Shown here: positions 16,328-25,155 of the stretch, in pieces
Position numbering within the stretch: the first letter of the stretch is position 1
Layout: every line of letters begins with the position of its first letter
DNA from: Eubacterium sp.
GTDB taxonomy: Bacteria; Bacillota; Clostridia; Lachnospirales; Lachnospiraceae
DNA: 64,000 nucleotides
Direction: 5' to 3'
Assembly (NCBI GenBank): GCA_017430325.1
Contig: JAFRNE010000039.1
Span: 1-64,000, forward strand
Made by a program: the position numbers and the translations under genes
Notes under the pieces: generated by a model
Told to the model about the DNA's origin: nothing
What the model saw: the letters and a program-made list of their open reading frames with translations, nothing else
The model's database searches: none

Positions 16328-16942
16328 ATGATAAAGGGTAAGAAGATATTAGTAACCTGTTTGATGCTTGGGCTTGGAGTAAGCTCCCTTGCAGGCTGCG
16401 GCAAGAAGAATAATACAGCTGACGCGAAGGAGGATACACAGGCTACGCAGACTCAGACGATGGAGCTGGAGATGGATGAAACGGCTGATAAGAATGATGG
16501 ACAGTCGGGTGCGGATGAGCAGAAAAATGATGGCTCGGTAAGTATGTATGATCTTACAAAGGCCATACTTGAATCAGAGGACAGCCTTCCTGACATGACT
16601 ACAGTTAACTCAAGTGCTTCTGATGCTGACAGGCTCTTTGCTTATGTTTCTGACGTTGATTATTCAAAGATCGACAGCTTCCTTCTGGCGTATTCGACAG
16701 AAGGCAAGGCTGATGAGATCGCAGTTATAAAGCTTAAGGATGCCGGTGATATGGATGAGATGATGACTTCACTTAAGGCTCATCTGAAGGACAGAAAAGG
16801 CATCTATGAGACCTACGATGCAGACCAGTTAGGCAGAGTTGACGAGGCAAGTCTTTACAGCAAGGGTGATTATGCAGTGCTTATAATCTGCGATAAGAAG
16901 AAAAACATCAAGGCTGTGATCGACGAGGCTATTGGAGAATAA
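16328..16942 (+). CDS. DUF4358-type lipoprotein
   Basis: Predicted surface lipoprotein of unknown function. Signal peptide with lipobox LAGC at residues 19-22, a long hydrophilic linker, then a small domain (about residues 75-200) resembling DUF4358: MYDLTKAILES near its start, FLLAYSTEGKADEIAVIKL in the middle and GDYAVLIICDKKKNIKAVID at the end. ATG 16328 is chosen: GAGG lies six bases upstream and the signal peptide starts properly, while ATG 16310, overlapping the previous stop, adds six residues. Co-transcribed with the transglutaminase gene; the next element is a long hairpin at 16994. Confidence 0.75.
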   Translation: MIKGKKILVTCLMLGLGVSSLAGCGKKNNTADAKEDTQATQTQTMELEMDETADKNDGQSGADEQKNDGSVSMYDLTKAILESEDSLPDMTTVNSSASDADRLFAYVSDVDYSKIDSFLLAYSTEGKADEIAVIKLKDAGDMDEMMTSLKAHLKDRKGIYETYDADQLGRVDEASLYSKGDYAVLIICDKKKNIKAVIDEAIGE

Positions 16943-16993
16943 GCTGTTAAGAATTTGATAAGAATTTAATAGTTGTTTGATAAAGATGTTTAG

Positions 16994-17099
16994 GGAGAAA
17001 CCGGATATACTACATTCAGACGATGAGAGACGCCCCTTCAGGCAGTGTTTGAAGAGGACAGACTCATAGAAGGATGTGTATATTCGGTTTCTTCTTTTT
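16994..17099 (+). ncRNA. Long rod-like RNA hairpin, terminator or small RNA
   Basis: The 106-base segment folds end to end: outer stem 16994-17010 with 17078-17094 (17 pairs, two G-T), then ACATTC/GGATGT, ATGAG/CTCAT and CCTTCA/TGAAGAGG inward, with a loop near 17041. It ends in CTTCTTTTTG. The shape fits an elaborate terminator, an RNA element, or a small palindromic repeat; no known riboswitch class is recognised. Confidence 0.5.
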
Positions 17100-17183
17100 G
17101 TATATAGAAACCGCTGACACGAAATCAGATAAAAGTAAAGAAAACAACTGATAAAAAACATTCAGAAGAAATGGAGAAAAAAG

Positions 17184-17939
17184 ATGAATATTTTAAGAAC
17201 AGAAAAGCTTTGTAAATCATTTTCAAACGGTGGTGTTCAGCAGCACGTCATCAGGAATCTGGATCTGGAGATAACGGAAGGAGACTTCACAGTCATTATG
17301 GGATCGTCCGGTTCCGGAAAGTCAACTCTATTATATGCGCTGTCCGGTATGGACAAGCCGAGTATGGGCAAGGTTTTCTTCGGTGATGAGGAAATACAGG
17401 ATTACACAAACGACCAACTTGCAATATTCAGACGCGGTAACTGTGGTTTTGTATTTCAGAGCGTATATCTCCTGGAGAATCAGACAGTACTTGATAATGT
17501 TATGACAGGGGCGCTGATAGTTCAGAAGAATTCAAGAAAGCTTGTTGATAAGGCGAAGGAGCTTCTGAAGAAGGTTGGGCTTGATGAAGAGGACTGGAAG
17601 AAATATCCGAACCAGCTTTCAGGCGGCGAGGCACAGAGAGTTGGAATTGTAAGAGCTATAATCAATGATCCGAAGATACTCTTCGCAGACGAACCGACGG
17701 GAGCTCTTAACTCTGCATCATCAAATGATGTGCTGGATATTTTCACTGATGTTCATAAGAAAGGACAGTCCATTGTTATGGTCACACATGATATCAAGAC
17801 TGCGCTCAGAGGAACCAGAGTCATTTATTTAAGAGATGGCGGTATAGTAGGAGATCATAAAATGGTGCCTTACGGTCAGGATGATACGAAGGAACGCCGT
17901 GCGAAGCTCAGTGACTTTTTGGAGAAAATGGGATGGTAA
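17184..17939 (+). CDS. ABC transporter ATPase, MacB/BceA-type
   Basis: Cytoplasmic ATPase of 251 residues paired with the FtsX-type permease at 18044. Walker A GSSGSGKST, Q-loop VFQSVYLL, signature QLSGGEAQRVGIVRA, Walker [10 protein letters not shown] (the DEPTGAL form is typical of the MacB/LolD/BceA group) and switch His in VMVTHD. Downstream sit a serine hydrolase, a response regulator and a histidine kinase, the usual company of peptide-sensing resistance transporters. AGAAATGGAG lies upstream as a ribosome binding site. Confidence 0.92.
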   Translation: MNILRTEKLCKSFSNGGVQQHVIRNLDLEITEGDFTVIMGSSGSGKSTLLYALSGMDKPSMGKVFFGDEEIQDYTNDQLAIFRRGNCGFVFQSVYLLENQTVLDNVMTGALIVQKNSRKLVDKAKELLKKVGLDEEDWKKYPNQLSGGEAQRVGIVRAIINDPKILFADEPTGALNSASSNDVLDIFTDVHKKGQSIVMVTHDIKTALRGTRVIYLRDGGIVGDHKMVPYGQDDTKERRAKLSDFLEKMGW

Positions 17940-17943
17940 AGGT

Positions 17944-17965
17944 AATATTCGTGTACATGAATATT
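17944..17965. promoter_or_regulatory. Palindrome between ATPase and permease genes
   Basis: AATATTC-GTGTACAT-GAATATT, a 22-base near-perfect palindrome in the 104-base gap. A second small hairpin (ATTGC-GAA-GCAAT) follows. It could be an operator or an mRNA hairpin that adjusts expression of ATPase and permease. Confidence 0.4.
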
Positions 17966-18043
17966 ATTATTGCGAAGCAATGATCGAGCCACGGTGCCGT
18001 GCGGGCAGGTGGGGAGAGATAGAAACCATGGAAAGAGGATAAT

Positions 18044-20569
18044 ATGAAAATTCTAAGACTGGCATTATTCAATATAAAAAAACGTAAGCGTGAGGCCTGC
18101 GTGATCATTCTGCTTCTGGCGATCAGTATGGCTCTTTTGGGAACGGGTATCATTAATTATGCGAAGGCGGATCGAATGTTTGATGAGATGTTCGAGCAGA
18201 CCGGAAGTTACCACTATTCGATGGAAATAGTTACACAGTATTATAAACAAGAGTTTGGTGAGATCGCTGCGGCAGACGAACGTATCGAAAGATCGGATGT
18301 GATAACCATGCTTGCTCCGGCCATATCAACAGCTATTTCATACAAGAAAAGTAATGGAGAGCTCTCAGGCTTTTATGCTCATTATATTACTGAGACTAAT
18401 GAAAGAAAGCTTGAGAACTTTGTTAAGAAGTCATCACTTTCTGAAGAGAAGATAGAGAGTATGGAGCATCCGATCTGGCTGCCATACTATGTAAAATACG
18501 ATCTAGACTTCGATGAGGGAGACGAATTCGTATTTGTGATAAGTGGCAAGGAATATCCCTTTGAGATAGCCGGCTTCTATGAATCGGGACTCTTTTCAAG
18601 CAGTACAGGCTACAAATGCGTTGTGTCGGATGAGGATTACAGCAGACTCAGCGGTGTAGTGAGCGAAGGTACATTTATCGTATTTGATGTGAAAGACGGC
18701 GTTGTTTCTGACTATAAGGATATACAGAGACTCTGCAAAGATATGGAGGAACGTTTTAACGATGTATCGGGACAGCAGCTCAGTCTGTCGATAGACAGCT
18801 TCGATAATGAGAAATCAGCATCGACAATGGCGATTCAGATCATTATGATCATTATCCTTTTTATGGCGGTCGTTGCAGCACTTTCCTGCCTCTTCATGAT
18901 CAGACATAAGATAACAAATGATATTGATGATCAGATGGAATCAATCGGTGTTCTGGAGGCTCTGGGCTACAGATCAAAGGAAATATCAAGAGCATATATT
19001 TATGAATATCTGGTGTTATCTGTTTTTGGAGTTTTGCTCGGCGCAGCGCTGACCATTGCGACAGATTCTCTGATGACAAAAGTGCTCAGGGTATTTATCG
19101 GACATGATCATATCGTTTCCGGTGATATGATAATTCTTATCATTCCGGCTGTAACACTTACGCTTCTTGTGATCCTGAGCGCTCTCAGAAAAGCCGGAAA
19201 GATCAAGAAATATCCGCCTGTTGTTGCCTTCAGAAAGGGCATCAAAGCTCATCATTTTGGCAAAAACAGATTCGCCATAGCTAAGTCAGGGAAAAATATC
19301 AACAGAAGGATCGGACTTAAGAATCTGACCGGAAATACAAAACAGAATGTTGGCGTATTTTTCTGCATAGTGGCTGCATCGATGGCTTTGACCTTCTGCA
19401 TCTTCTTGTGTGATATTTTCAGGAACAGAGGAGCGGTTTTCCTCAGATTTTCCGGTTTTGAAAAAGCTATCATGGTCAGCTTCGACAAAAGTGCAGATTA
19501 TGAAAGCATAAGAAGCGAGATTGAGGAGATGGATGAGGTCAGGAAATGTATTCCATTCAGGGCAAATAACGGATTTACACTCCAGGAAAACGATCTTGAT
19601 ATTTTCCAGATCTTTGCTTATGAAGATTTCAATGAACTTGAAAATGTTATCATCAGCGAAGGAAGATATCCGCAGCATGATAATGAAGTGCTGATTGGAA
19701 TCGGTATGGCCGATAAATATGGCTACAGCGTCGGTGATAGTATAGTGATTAATTATTACGGAGTTGAGAAGAAGTATATTATCTCCGGAATAATAAATCT
19801 TGTTATGAATGATGGCATGTTAGCTTATATGACATTTGAAGGATTCGACAGGATAGTACCACCGGGTGAATATATTGAGTATTTGTTTGTATATGCAAAG
19901 GATGAATCAAAAGAGAAACAGCTTAAGGAAACCATAGTAGACAGATATGGCAGCACCGGTGAGTCTGCCGGAGAGGTTGATGAGACTGATTATGAGGCAA
20001 GGATCAGAGCTAAGGCTGACGAACAGATGGCAATCCTTATGGAGAAGTACGGTGTAGATAATGCAAGCTACAGCATCAAGATCGGAGACAAGGTTATTTC
20101 CGGTAACAGTGAAAAATACAGCCTCCAGGATGTTTCAACGATCCGTGAGGAAATCGACGGAAATATGGGCGGGATCAGCGAGGCATCACAGCTCTTTTCG
20201 ATAGTTATGATGATCGTGATCGCTATAGTGGTTCTCTCAGTGTTGAGATTCCTTGTTGGCTCGACAGTCAGGAAAGAAAAAAGTGCTCTTGGAATAGAGA
20301 AGGCTATGGGGTATACCTCGAAGGATCTGAGGAGACAGATGGTCTACAGGATCATGCCTGTAGCTGTTCCGGCGGTGATCGTGGGAGCATTACTTGCAGT
20401 ACCTGTTACGATGATATTTATGAAGACAGCATTCCTTGCGGTATTTGGGATCAGAATGTTCTGGGTTCCTGCAGCTATTGCGGGCATATGTCTGTATGTG
20501 TGGCTGGCGGCATATATCGCAGCAGGAAAGGTAAAGAAGATTTCGGTCACAGAGCTGATGGCAGAGTAG
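18044..20569 (+). CDS. FtsX-type ABC transporter permease
   Basis: Large permease of 841 residues with the MacB/FtsX plan: an N-terminal transmembrane helix (about 18-40), a long extracytoplasmic segment, a three-helix FtsX domain (about 265-400, IIMIIILFMAVVAALSCLFM onward with GVLEALGYRSKEISRAYIYE), a second extracytoplasmic region (about 460-690), and a final three-helix FtsX domain (about 695-835, GIEKAMGYTSKDLRRQMVYR). Paired with the ATPase at 17184. It probably moves or extracts a peptide or lipid at the membrane rather than importing a solute (known for the family). Confidence 0.9.
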   Translation: MKILRLALFNIKKRKREACVIILLLAISMALLGTGIINYAKADRMFDEMFEQTGSYHYSMEIVTQYYKQEFGEIAAADERIERSDVITMLAPAISTAISYKKSNGELSGFYAHYITETNERKLENFVKKSSLSEEKIESMEHPIWLPYYVKYDLDFDEGDEFVFVISGKEYPFEIAGFYESGLFSSSTGYKCVVSDEDYSRLSGVVSEGTFIVFDVKDGVVSDYKDIQRLCKDMEERFNDVSGQQLSLSIDSFDNEKSASTMAIQIIMIIILFMAVVAALSCLFMIRHKITNDIDDQMESIGVLEALGYRSKEISRAYIYEYLVLSVFGVLLGAALTIATDSLMTKVLRVFIGHDHIVSGDMIILIIPAVTLTLLVILSALRKAGKIKKYPPVVAFRKGIKAHHFGKNRFAIAKSGKNINRRIGLKNLTGNTKQNVGVFFCIVAASMALTFCIFLCDIFRNRGAVFLRFSGFEKAIMVSFDKSADYESIRSEIEEMDEVRKCIPFRANNGFTLQENDLDIFQIFAYEDFNELENVIISEGRYPQHDNEVLIGIGMADKYGYSVGDSIVINYYGVEKKYIISGIINLVMNDGMLAYMTFEGFDRIVPPGEYIEYLFVYAKDESKEKQLKETIVDRYGSTGESAGEVDETDYEARIRAKADEQMAILMEKYGVDNASYSIKIGDKVISGNSEKYSLQDVSTIREEIDGNMGGISEASQLFSIVMMIVIAIVVLSVLRFLVGSTVRKEKSALGIEKAMGYTSKDLRRQMVYRIMPVAVPAVIVGALLAVPVTMIFMKTAFLAVFGIRMFWVPAAIAGICLYVWLAAYIAAGKVKKISVTELMAE

Positions 20570-20599
20570 ATGGCTGGATAAAGAGAAGAGGACGATCAT

Positions 20600-22576
20600 A
20601 TGAAGAAGAGGATAAAAAGTACTATTTTTTCACTTGCAGCTATAACTGCACTGGCCACAGCTGCCGTGACCGGCAAGGGGCTTAGTGGTTATGCTGAGGA
20701 AGCACAGGACAGTGATAAGATAGATCAGGAAAAAGAAGAGGATGATGGAAAGATCTACTGCGTGGGATCGGTCAGTAAGGTTTATGTAGTGACTGCAGTG
20801 ATGCAGCTGGTGGAGCAGGGCAAGGTTGAGCTGGATAAGCCGGTGACGGAGTATATTGATGACTTTGTTATGGCGGATGAGGGATATAAGGACATCACTG
20901 TCAGGATGCTGATGGATCATACATCAGGATTGTATGGCACCACTATCAATGATGTATTCCTTTATGGTGATAATAAGGTCGATCATGCCAGGCTGACTCT
21001 TGACAACCTTAAGACTCAGAAACTGAAAGCGGATCCGGGGGCGTATGCAAGCTATTGCAATGATGGGTTTGAACTGCTGGAGATCATTGTTGAGAGAGTT
21101 TCGGGCATAAGCTATACGGAATATATAGAGAAAAATATTGCTGACAGGATAGGGGCAGTGAATATTTATACGGTAGAAAATGTATTTGGCAATTCGAAGC
21201 TGAGCAATATATATTCGGACAGAAAGAACAGATATGATACAGATTATACAACGTGTCTGGGATCCGGTGGAGTGTATTCAACGGCCCGGGATACCTGTGA
21301 GTTCGGAAGCACCTTTTTTAAGGGGGATAACAGACTGCTTTCTGAGGAAAGCAAGGCTATGATGGCGGAGGTCTGGAGTGCAGGAGCTGATACGGAATAT
21401 GACAAGAACTATCTGGACGGAAACGGACTTGGCTGGGATCTGGTAAGTATTCCTCAGTATGAGGAGGCCGGCGTGCAGATGCTTTATAAGGGCGGCGACA
21501 GCGCTGATTATCATACAGCGCTTCTGGTGGCACCTGAGGAAGAGATAAGCGTGTGTGTTACAACCAGCGGAGGCAGCAGTGGTTTTAATCTTGCTATGGC
21601 TGAAGCACTGGCGGATATTGCACTTTCTGAGCAAGGTATCGATATCGAAGCTCCGGCTGTACCTGAGATAACTCTTCAGGATACTGTACCGGATTCTTAC
21701 AAAAAATTCGAAGGACTTTATATTATCAGTGATATGCCGGCTGAGGTTAGTTTTCCTGATATGAAATACATGAATGTAAGATTTACGGTTAACGGAACAA
21801 CGGAAGAACACTATAAATACTCCGATTTAGGTTTTATTAAAGTTAGCGGAAATATGGATGAAGGAACCGAAATGATCGATAAGGATTATGCCTGCCTGGA
21901 TATTTCCGAGATCAGTGGCCATACCTATGTTGTCATGGATACGATATTAAAACTGAGCGGTCTGGGCGACATAACCGATAGTCGATATGTCGGTGAGAGG
22001 ATAGAGGAACTGCATCTGTCCGACAAGGTGATGGATGCCTGGAAATTGCGCGATGGAAATAAATACGAGTTAGTATCGGATAAGTATTCATCAGCTTTGT
22101 ACAATGATCCCTTTATACTTCTGAATCTGATCGGGGATTCGGGCTATATCATGCTGAGTGAGAGCGGTGAAACCCGTATACTAAAGATCATTGATGAGGA
22201 TCATGCTGTGCGTTTCCTGACTATTCCAAGCAGTACGAACAGAGATCAGCTGGATCTCTGGATCGAAGGTGAGACAGTGCATCAGACTATAGGCGCGGAT
22301 GGTATAAATTCTGCAGTCAATCCGAAGTTCACGGCGGATATCACAGAGGTTGAAACGGCGACCGGTGAGGCGAAGTGGTTCGATATTGACGACACCATGG
22401 CGGGTGCAGAGATAAGCCTTGAGAGACCGGAGAACAGCGCTGTATTTGTCTATGACAAATACGGTCAGATGACCTACAGTACCCATATGGTGGATCAGGG
22501 AAACAGGGTCACGCTGCAGAAGGGCGGCAGCATCGTTTTCCTCGGTGAGGATGGCGGTACAATAAAGATAAAATAA
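20600..22576 (+). CDS. Secreted serine beta-lactamase-like hydrolase, compact N-terminus
   Basis: Class C/penicillin-binding-protein-like serine hydrolase with a signal peptide. Nucleophile motif SVSK at residues 57-60, second motif YCN at 152-154, and a late GGDSADYHT that may replace the usual HxG/KTG motif. The C-terminal 300 residues are a beta-rich region. Odd feature: related proteins have about 50-70 residues of fold before SxxK, but here the signal peptide is joined to KIYCVGSVSK by only an acidic linker, so the first beta strands seem deleted. Activity is therefore uncertain. It is 30 bases after the FtsX permease gene, so it belongs to the same operon. Confidence 0.8.
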   Translation: MKKRIKSTIFSLAAITALATAAVTGKGLSGYAEEAQDSDKIDQEKEEDDGKIYCVGSVSKVYVVTAVMQLVEQGKVELDKPVTEYIDDFVMADEGYKDITVRMLMDHTSGLYGTTINDVFLYGDNKVDHARLTLDNLKTQKLKADPGAYASYCNDGFELLEIIVERVSGISYTEYIEKNIADRIGAVNIYTVENVFGNSKLSNIYSDRKNRYDTDYTTCLGSGGVYSTARDTCEFGSTFFKGDNRLLSEESKAMMAEVWSAGADTEYDKNYLDGNGLGWDLVSIPQYEEAGVQMLYKGGDSADYHTALLVAPEEEISVCVTTSGGSSGFNLAMAEALADIALSEQGIDIEAPAVPEITLQDTVPDSYKKFEGLYIISDMPAEVSFPDMKYMNVRFTVNGTTEEHYKYSDLGFIKVSGNMDEGTEMIDKDYACLDISEISGHTYVVMDTILKLSGLGDITDSRYVGERIEELHLSDKVMDAWKLRDGNKYELVSDKYSSALYNDPFILLNLIGDSGYIMLSESGETRILKIIDEDHAVRFLTIPSSTNRDQLDLWIEGETVHQTIGADGINSAVNPKFTADITEVETATGEAKWFDIDDTMAGAEISLERPENSAVFVYDKYGQMTYSTHMVDQGNRVTLQKGGSIVFLGEDGGTIKIK

Positions 22577-22580
22577 GGTT

Positions 22581-22621
22581 AAGGCAGAGTGCAGCTATGA
22601 CGAGAGGCTGGGCTCTGCTTT
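22581..22621 (+). terminator. Hairpin after the serine hydrolase gene
   Basis: AAGGCAGAG pairs with CTCTGCTTT and an inner GCAGC with GCTG; only a weak T run follows, so termination may be partial. Confidence 0.45.
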
Positions 22622-22716
22622 CATGTCTATATTGCAGTAATGTTTTGATGAAAATCGGAGGGGATTATTGTATAATTATTTATCAGATGAGAAATGGAAT
22701 GTCTGGGGGTGACGAA

Positions 22717-23487
22717 GTGGATTATAAGGTTTTGATGATAGATGATGACAAGGTTATAGCTGAGTCTACGGCTGAGTATTTTAACATGTTTGATATTAAA
22801 ACGGCGTACGTTACAGGCTACGATGAGGCAGTTGATTTTCTGGAGAATAACAGAGTGTCGCTGCTTCTGCTTGATATCAATCTGGGTGAGCATTCGGGCT
22901 TTGAACTGTGCAAGAAGGTGCGTGAGTCTTATGATATGCCTATCCTCTTCATCAGTGCGAGAAACAGTGATGATGATGTTCTGATCGCGCTGAATATCGG
23001 TGGGGATGATTATATCAAGAAGCCTTATACGCTCAGCATATTGCTTGCGAAGGTTAAGACTATACTTGCAAGATATGAGAAGGCGAAGGAGGATGCGGAG
23101 CTTGCGGCAAAAGCATACAGTGCCGGAGGCGAGAAGCTTTCTCAGGACGCGGCTCCTGCTGATGGCAAAGATGAAGCGGGCGGAACCGGTCTGATCAGAC
23201 TTAATGCTGAGGTGGTGCTTGATACAAATACCCGAAAGCTTAGAAAGGGCGATGAGCAGATAAACCTTAGGGCGATGGAATACAAGATGCTTGTATATCT
23301 TCTGAATAATAAAAACAGAGTCGTTACAAAGGATGAGCTCCTGAAAAATGTCTGGGATGACGATTATATCGGCGAAGGTACTCTGTCGGTGCATATACGC
23401 CATCTGCGCGAAAAAGTAGAAAGTGATTCAAAGAATCCGGACGTTATTAAGACTGTATGGGGCGTCGGTTATATGGTGGAATATTAG
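22717..23487 (+). CDS. OmpR/PhoB-family response regulator
   Basis: Receiver domain (about residues 1-120) with DDD near residue 8, phospho-acceptor Asp in LLLLDINLG and the Lys in YIKKPY, joined by a long Ala/Glu-rich linker (about 125-165) to a winged-helix DNA-binding domain (YKMLVYLLNNKNRVVTKDEL, then VHIRHLREKVE and TVWGVGYMVEY). The GTG at 22717 is preferred: GGGGGTGA, close to the full anti-Shine-Dalgarno match, lies four bases before it. The upstream open frame to 22597 has no such site. The kinase gene follows with no gap. Likely controls the ABC genes upstream of it. Confidence 0.9.
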   Translation: MDYKVLMIDDDKVIAESTAEYFNMFDIKTAYVTGYDEAVDFLENNRVSLLLLDINLGEHSGFELCKKVRESYDMPILFISARNSDDDVLIALNIGGDDYIKKPYTLSILLAKVKTILARYEKAKEDAELAAKAYSAGGEKLSQDAAPADGKDEAGGTGLIRLNAEVVLDTNTRKLRKGDEQINLRAMEYKMLVYLLNNKNRVVTKDELLKNVWDDDYIGEGTLSVHIRHLREKVESDSKNPDVIKTVWGVGYMVEY

Positions 23488-24786
23488 ATGAAACAATATG
23501 TCAGAACGATGATCTTAATATGCGTCGGTTTAGTCGCAGCTATGGCTGTATTTGCTTTGATAGCTATGATGAAAGGATCTTCAAAAGAAAGAAATGAGGA
23601 TATCCTGAAGCTGAATGATATTACGAGCCGGGCTGCCGAGAACTGGGGCGAGCCGGAGGCACTGGATAGTATAGGCGGCGAGGCTTCTTTTGTTGTGCTT
23701 GATAACGAAAACAGAGTAGTTTACAGATCTGATAAATACGATAAAAAACTGGCCGATAGAAATAGTCCGGAAAAGGCTGTTAAGGAAGGGCTTCCCTACA
23801 GATATGTTGAAGTCGGAGGGCGTATCGTAGGATGTGTTATCATGGTCTCTGCTGAGGATAGACACGAAGGGATAAGCCGCAGGATCATTATCGGGTTTGC
23901 GGTATGTGGTATTGTATTTATCGCCGCCATGATCCTCTTTGGAGTGTATGTAAATAAAAATATTATCACTCCATTTAACAGGATGGAGGAATTTGCGGGT
24001 AAGATTGCTGAGGGCAATCTGGACGCGCCTCTTATGATGAATAAAAACAATATGTTCGGCGCTTTTACGGAGAGTTTTGATATCATGAGGACTGAGCTGA
24101 AGGATTCGAAGCAGAGAGAGCTTGAACTTCAGCGAAAGGAGAAGGAACTGGTGGCTTCTCTCAGCCATGATCTGAAAACTCCGATAACCGGGATCAAGCT
24201 GACCACCGAGCTGATGAAGGCGAAGGTTGAAAACTCGGATAATAAGGACGTCGATACACTGGAGAAGCTGGATAATATTTACCTGAAGGCGGATCAGATG
24301 GATACTATGGTGAGTGACCTCTTCTCCGCAACTCTTGAGGATCTGGGTGAGTTTAAGGTGAGCTGCCGCGATGAAGAGTCAGGTATCCTCAGTGCGATAA
24401 TCAGGAAGAATGATTCAAAGGATCTTGTCAGTGAGGGCGAGAAGCCGAAGCTGCTCATAAGTATCGACAGTAAGAGGATGAGTCAGGTCCTTGGAAATAT
24501 CATCAGCAACTCCTATAAATATGCCGGCACCGGGATCGATGTCGAATATAAGGTTGTTGACAGATATCTCAATATGACGCTGCGTGACCATGGTCCGGGA
24601 GTTCCGAAGGAGGAGCTGGATCTTCTGACAAATAAATTCTACAGAGCCGGGAATGCTGAAGAAAAAGAGGGCAGCGGCCTAGGACTTTATATCGCTTCAT
24701 CTCTTATGAAGAAGATGGGCGGAGAACTGATCTGCGACAGTGATGGAAGCGGATTCATCGTTACGCTGCTTATTCCGCTGAGCTGA
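23488..24786 (+). CDS. Sensor histidine kinase with HAMP domain
   Basis: Two transmembrane helices (about 7-29 and 134-155) enclose a roughly 100-residue extracytoplasmic sensor; then HAMP (about 155-210), HisKA with SLSHDLKTP as phospho-acceptor site (His about 229), and HATPase with NIISNSYKYA, RDHGPGVP and GSGLGLYI. The start codon directly follows the stop codon of the response-regulator gene. Signal unknown; the neighbouring transporter suggests antimicrobial peptides or envelope stress (inference). Confidence 0.92.
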   Translation: MKQYVRTMILICVGLVAAMAVFALIAMMKGSSKERNEDILKLNDITSRAAENWGEPEALDSIGGEASFVVLDNENRVVYRSDKYDKKLADRNSPEKAVKEGLPYRYVEVGGRIVGCVIMVSAEDRHEGISRRIIIGFAVCGIVFIAAMILFGVYVNKNIITPFNRMEEFAGKIAEGNLDAPLMMNKNNMFGAFTESFDIMRTELKDSKQRELELQRKEKELVASLSHDLKTPITGIKLTTELMKAKVENSDNKDVDTLEKLDNIYLKADQMDTMVSDLFSATLEDLGEFKVSCRDEESGILSAIIRKNDSKDLVSEGEKPKLLISIDSKRMSQVLGNIISNSYKYAGTGIDVEYKVVDRYLNMTLRDHGPGVPKEELDLLTNKFYRAGNAEEKEGSGLGLYIASSLMKKMGGELICDSDGSGFIVTLLIPLS

Positions 24787-24853
24787 TTCGGGTCTGAAAT
24801 GATTCACCGGCAGAAGTATTAAAGAATAGGGAATAGCCACAGAGAAAAAATGC

Positions 24854-24882
24854 TTGACTAAGTTATTACAAGGTTGTATATT
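24854..24882 (+). promoter_or_regulatory. Consensus promoter of the flavodoxin-region leader
   Basis: TTGACT (24854-24859), 17-base spacer, TATATT (24877-24882). It is followed at once by a palindromic operator and then a terminator, so its transcript would be only about 60 bases unless read through. Confidence 0.75.
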
Positions 24883-24889
24883 AAATTCG

Positions 24890-24905
24890 GTTAGACACAA
24901 CTAAC
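24890..24905. promoter_or_regulatory. Palindromic operator, copy 1
   Basis: GTTAGACACAACTAAC, five-base inverted arms (GTTAG...CTAAC), placed at the expected transcription start of the 24854 promoter. A DtxR/IdeR/MntR-type metal regulator is the likely binder, because DtxR-family sites are TTAGG-like palindromes and the downstream gene is a flavodoxin (inference). Confidence 0.6.
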
Positions 24906-24915
24906 TGCGGAAGGG

Positions 24916-24947
24916 GAGTGCCGCTGATGATACGGCACTCTTTTTTT
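24916..24947 (+). terminator. Intrinsic terminator between the two operators
   Basis: GAGTGCCG (24916-24923) pairs with CGGCACTC (24933-24940), followed by seven Ts. Confidence 0.88.
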
Positions 24948-24957
24948 AAAAATATGA

Positions 24958-24973
24958 GTTAGGCATAACTAAC
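24958..24973. promoter_or_regulatory. Palindromic operator, copy 2
   Basis: GTTAGGCATAACTAAC, same arms as copy 1. The match continues past the palindrome (AACTGCGGAAGG against AACTGCATGGAGG), so operator and ribosome-binding-like segment were duplicated together. Confidence 0.6.
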
Positions 24974-25041
24974 TGCATGGAGGATATCAAAGTATCGAAA
25001 AAAGGATAAATTATTCGGTGTAGTAGGAGTGAAATAATATC

Positions 25042-25116
25042 ATGTCAGAAAGGATAATCGTGGAATTCTGCGCTCCGACACTTGCGGGGATTAAGGCGGC
25101 GAAAGGCTGTTCATAA
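25042..25116 (+). pseudogene. Remnant N-terminus of a DUF3793-family gene
   Basis: A 24-codon frame, MSERIIVEFCAPTLAGIKAA then KGCS and stop. MSExxIVxxCAPTLAGxK is the characteristic opening of DUF3793 proteins, which are close to 200 residues and often sit beside flavodoxin and Fe(II)-transport genes in Clostridia. Everything after residue 20 is gone. GTAGTAGGAGTG upstream supplies a ribosome binding site. Whether the 24-residue peptide is still made is unknown. Confidence 0.65.
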
Positions 25117-25126
25117 ATAAAAAGTT

Positions 25127-25140
25127 AGAGCTATAGCTCT
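25127..25140. repeat. Perfect 14-base palindrome before the flavodoxin gene
   Basis: AGAGCTATAGCTCT, just upstream of the GGAAAGGA ribosome binding site. It could be an operator or a leader hairpin. Confidence 0.4.
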
Positions 25141-25155
25141 GGAAAGGATACATAT

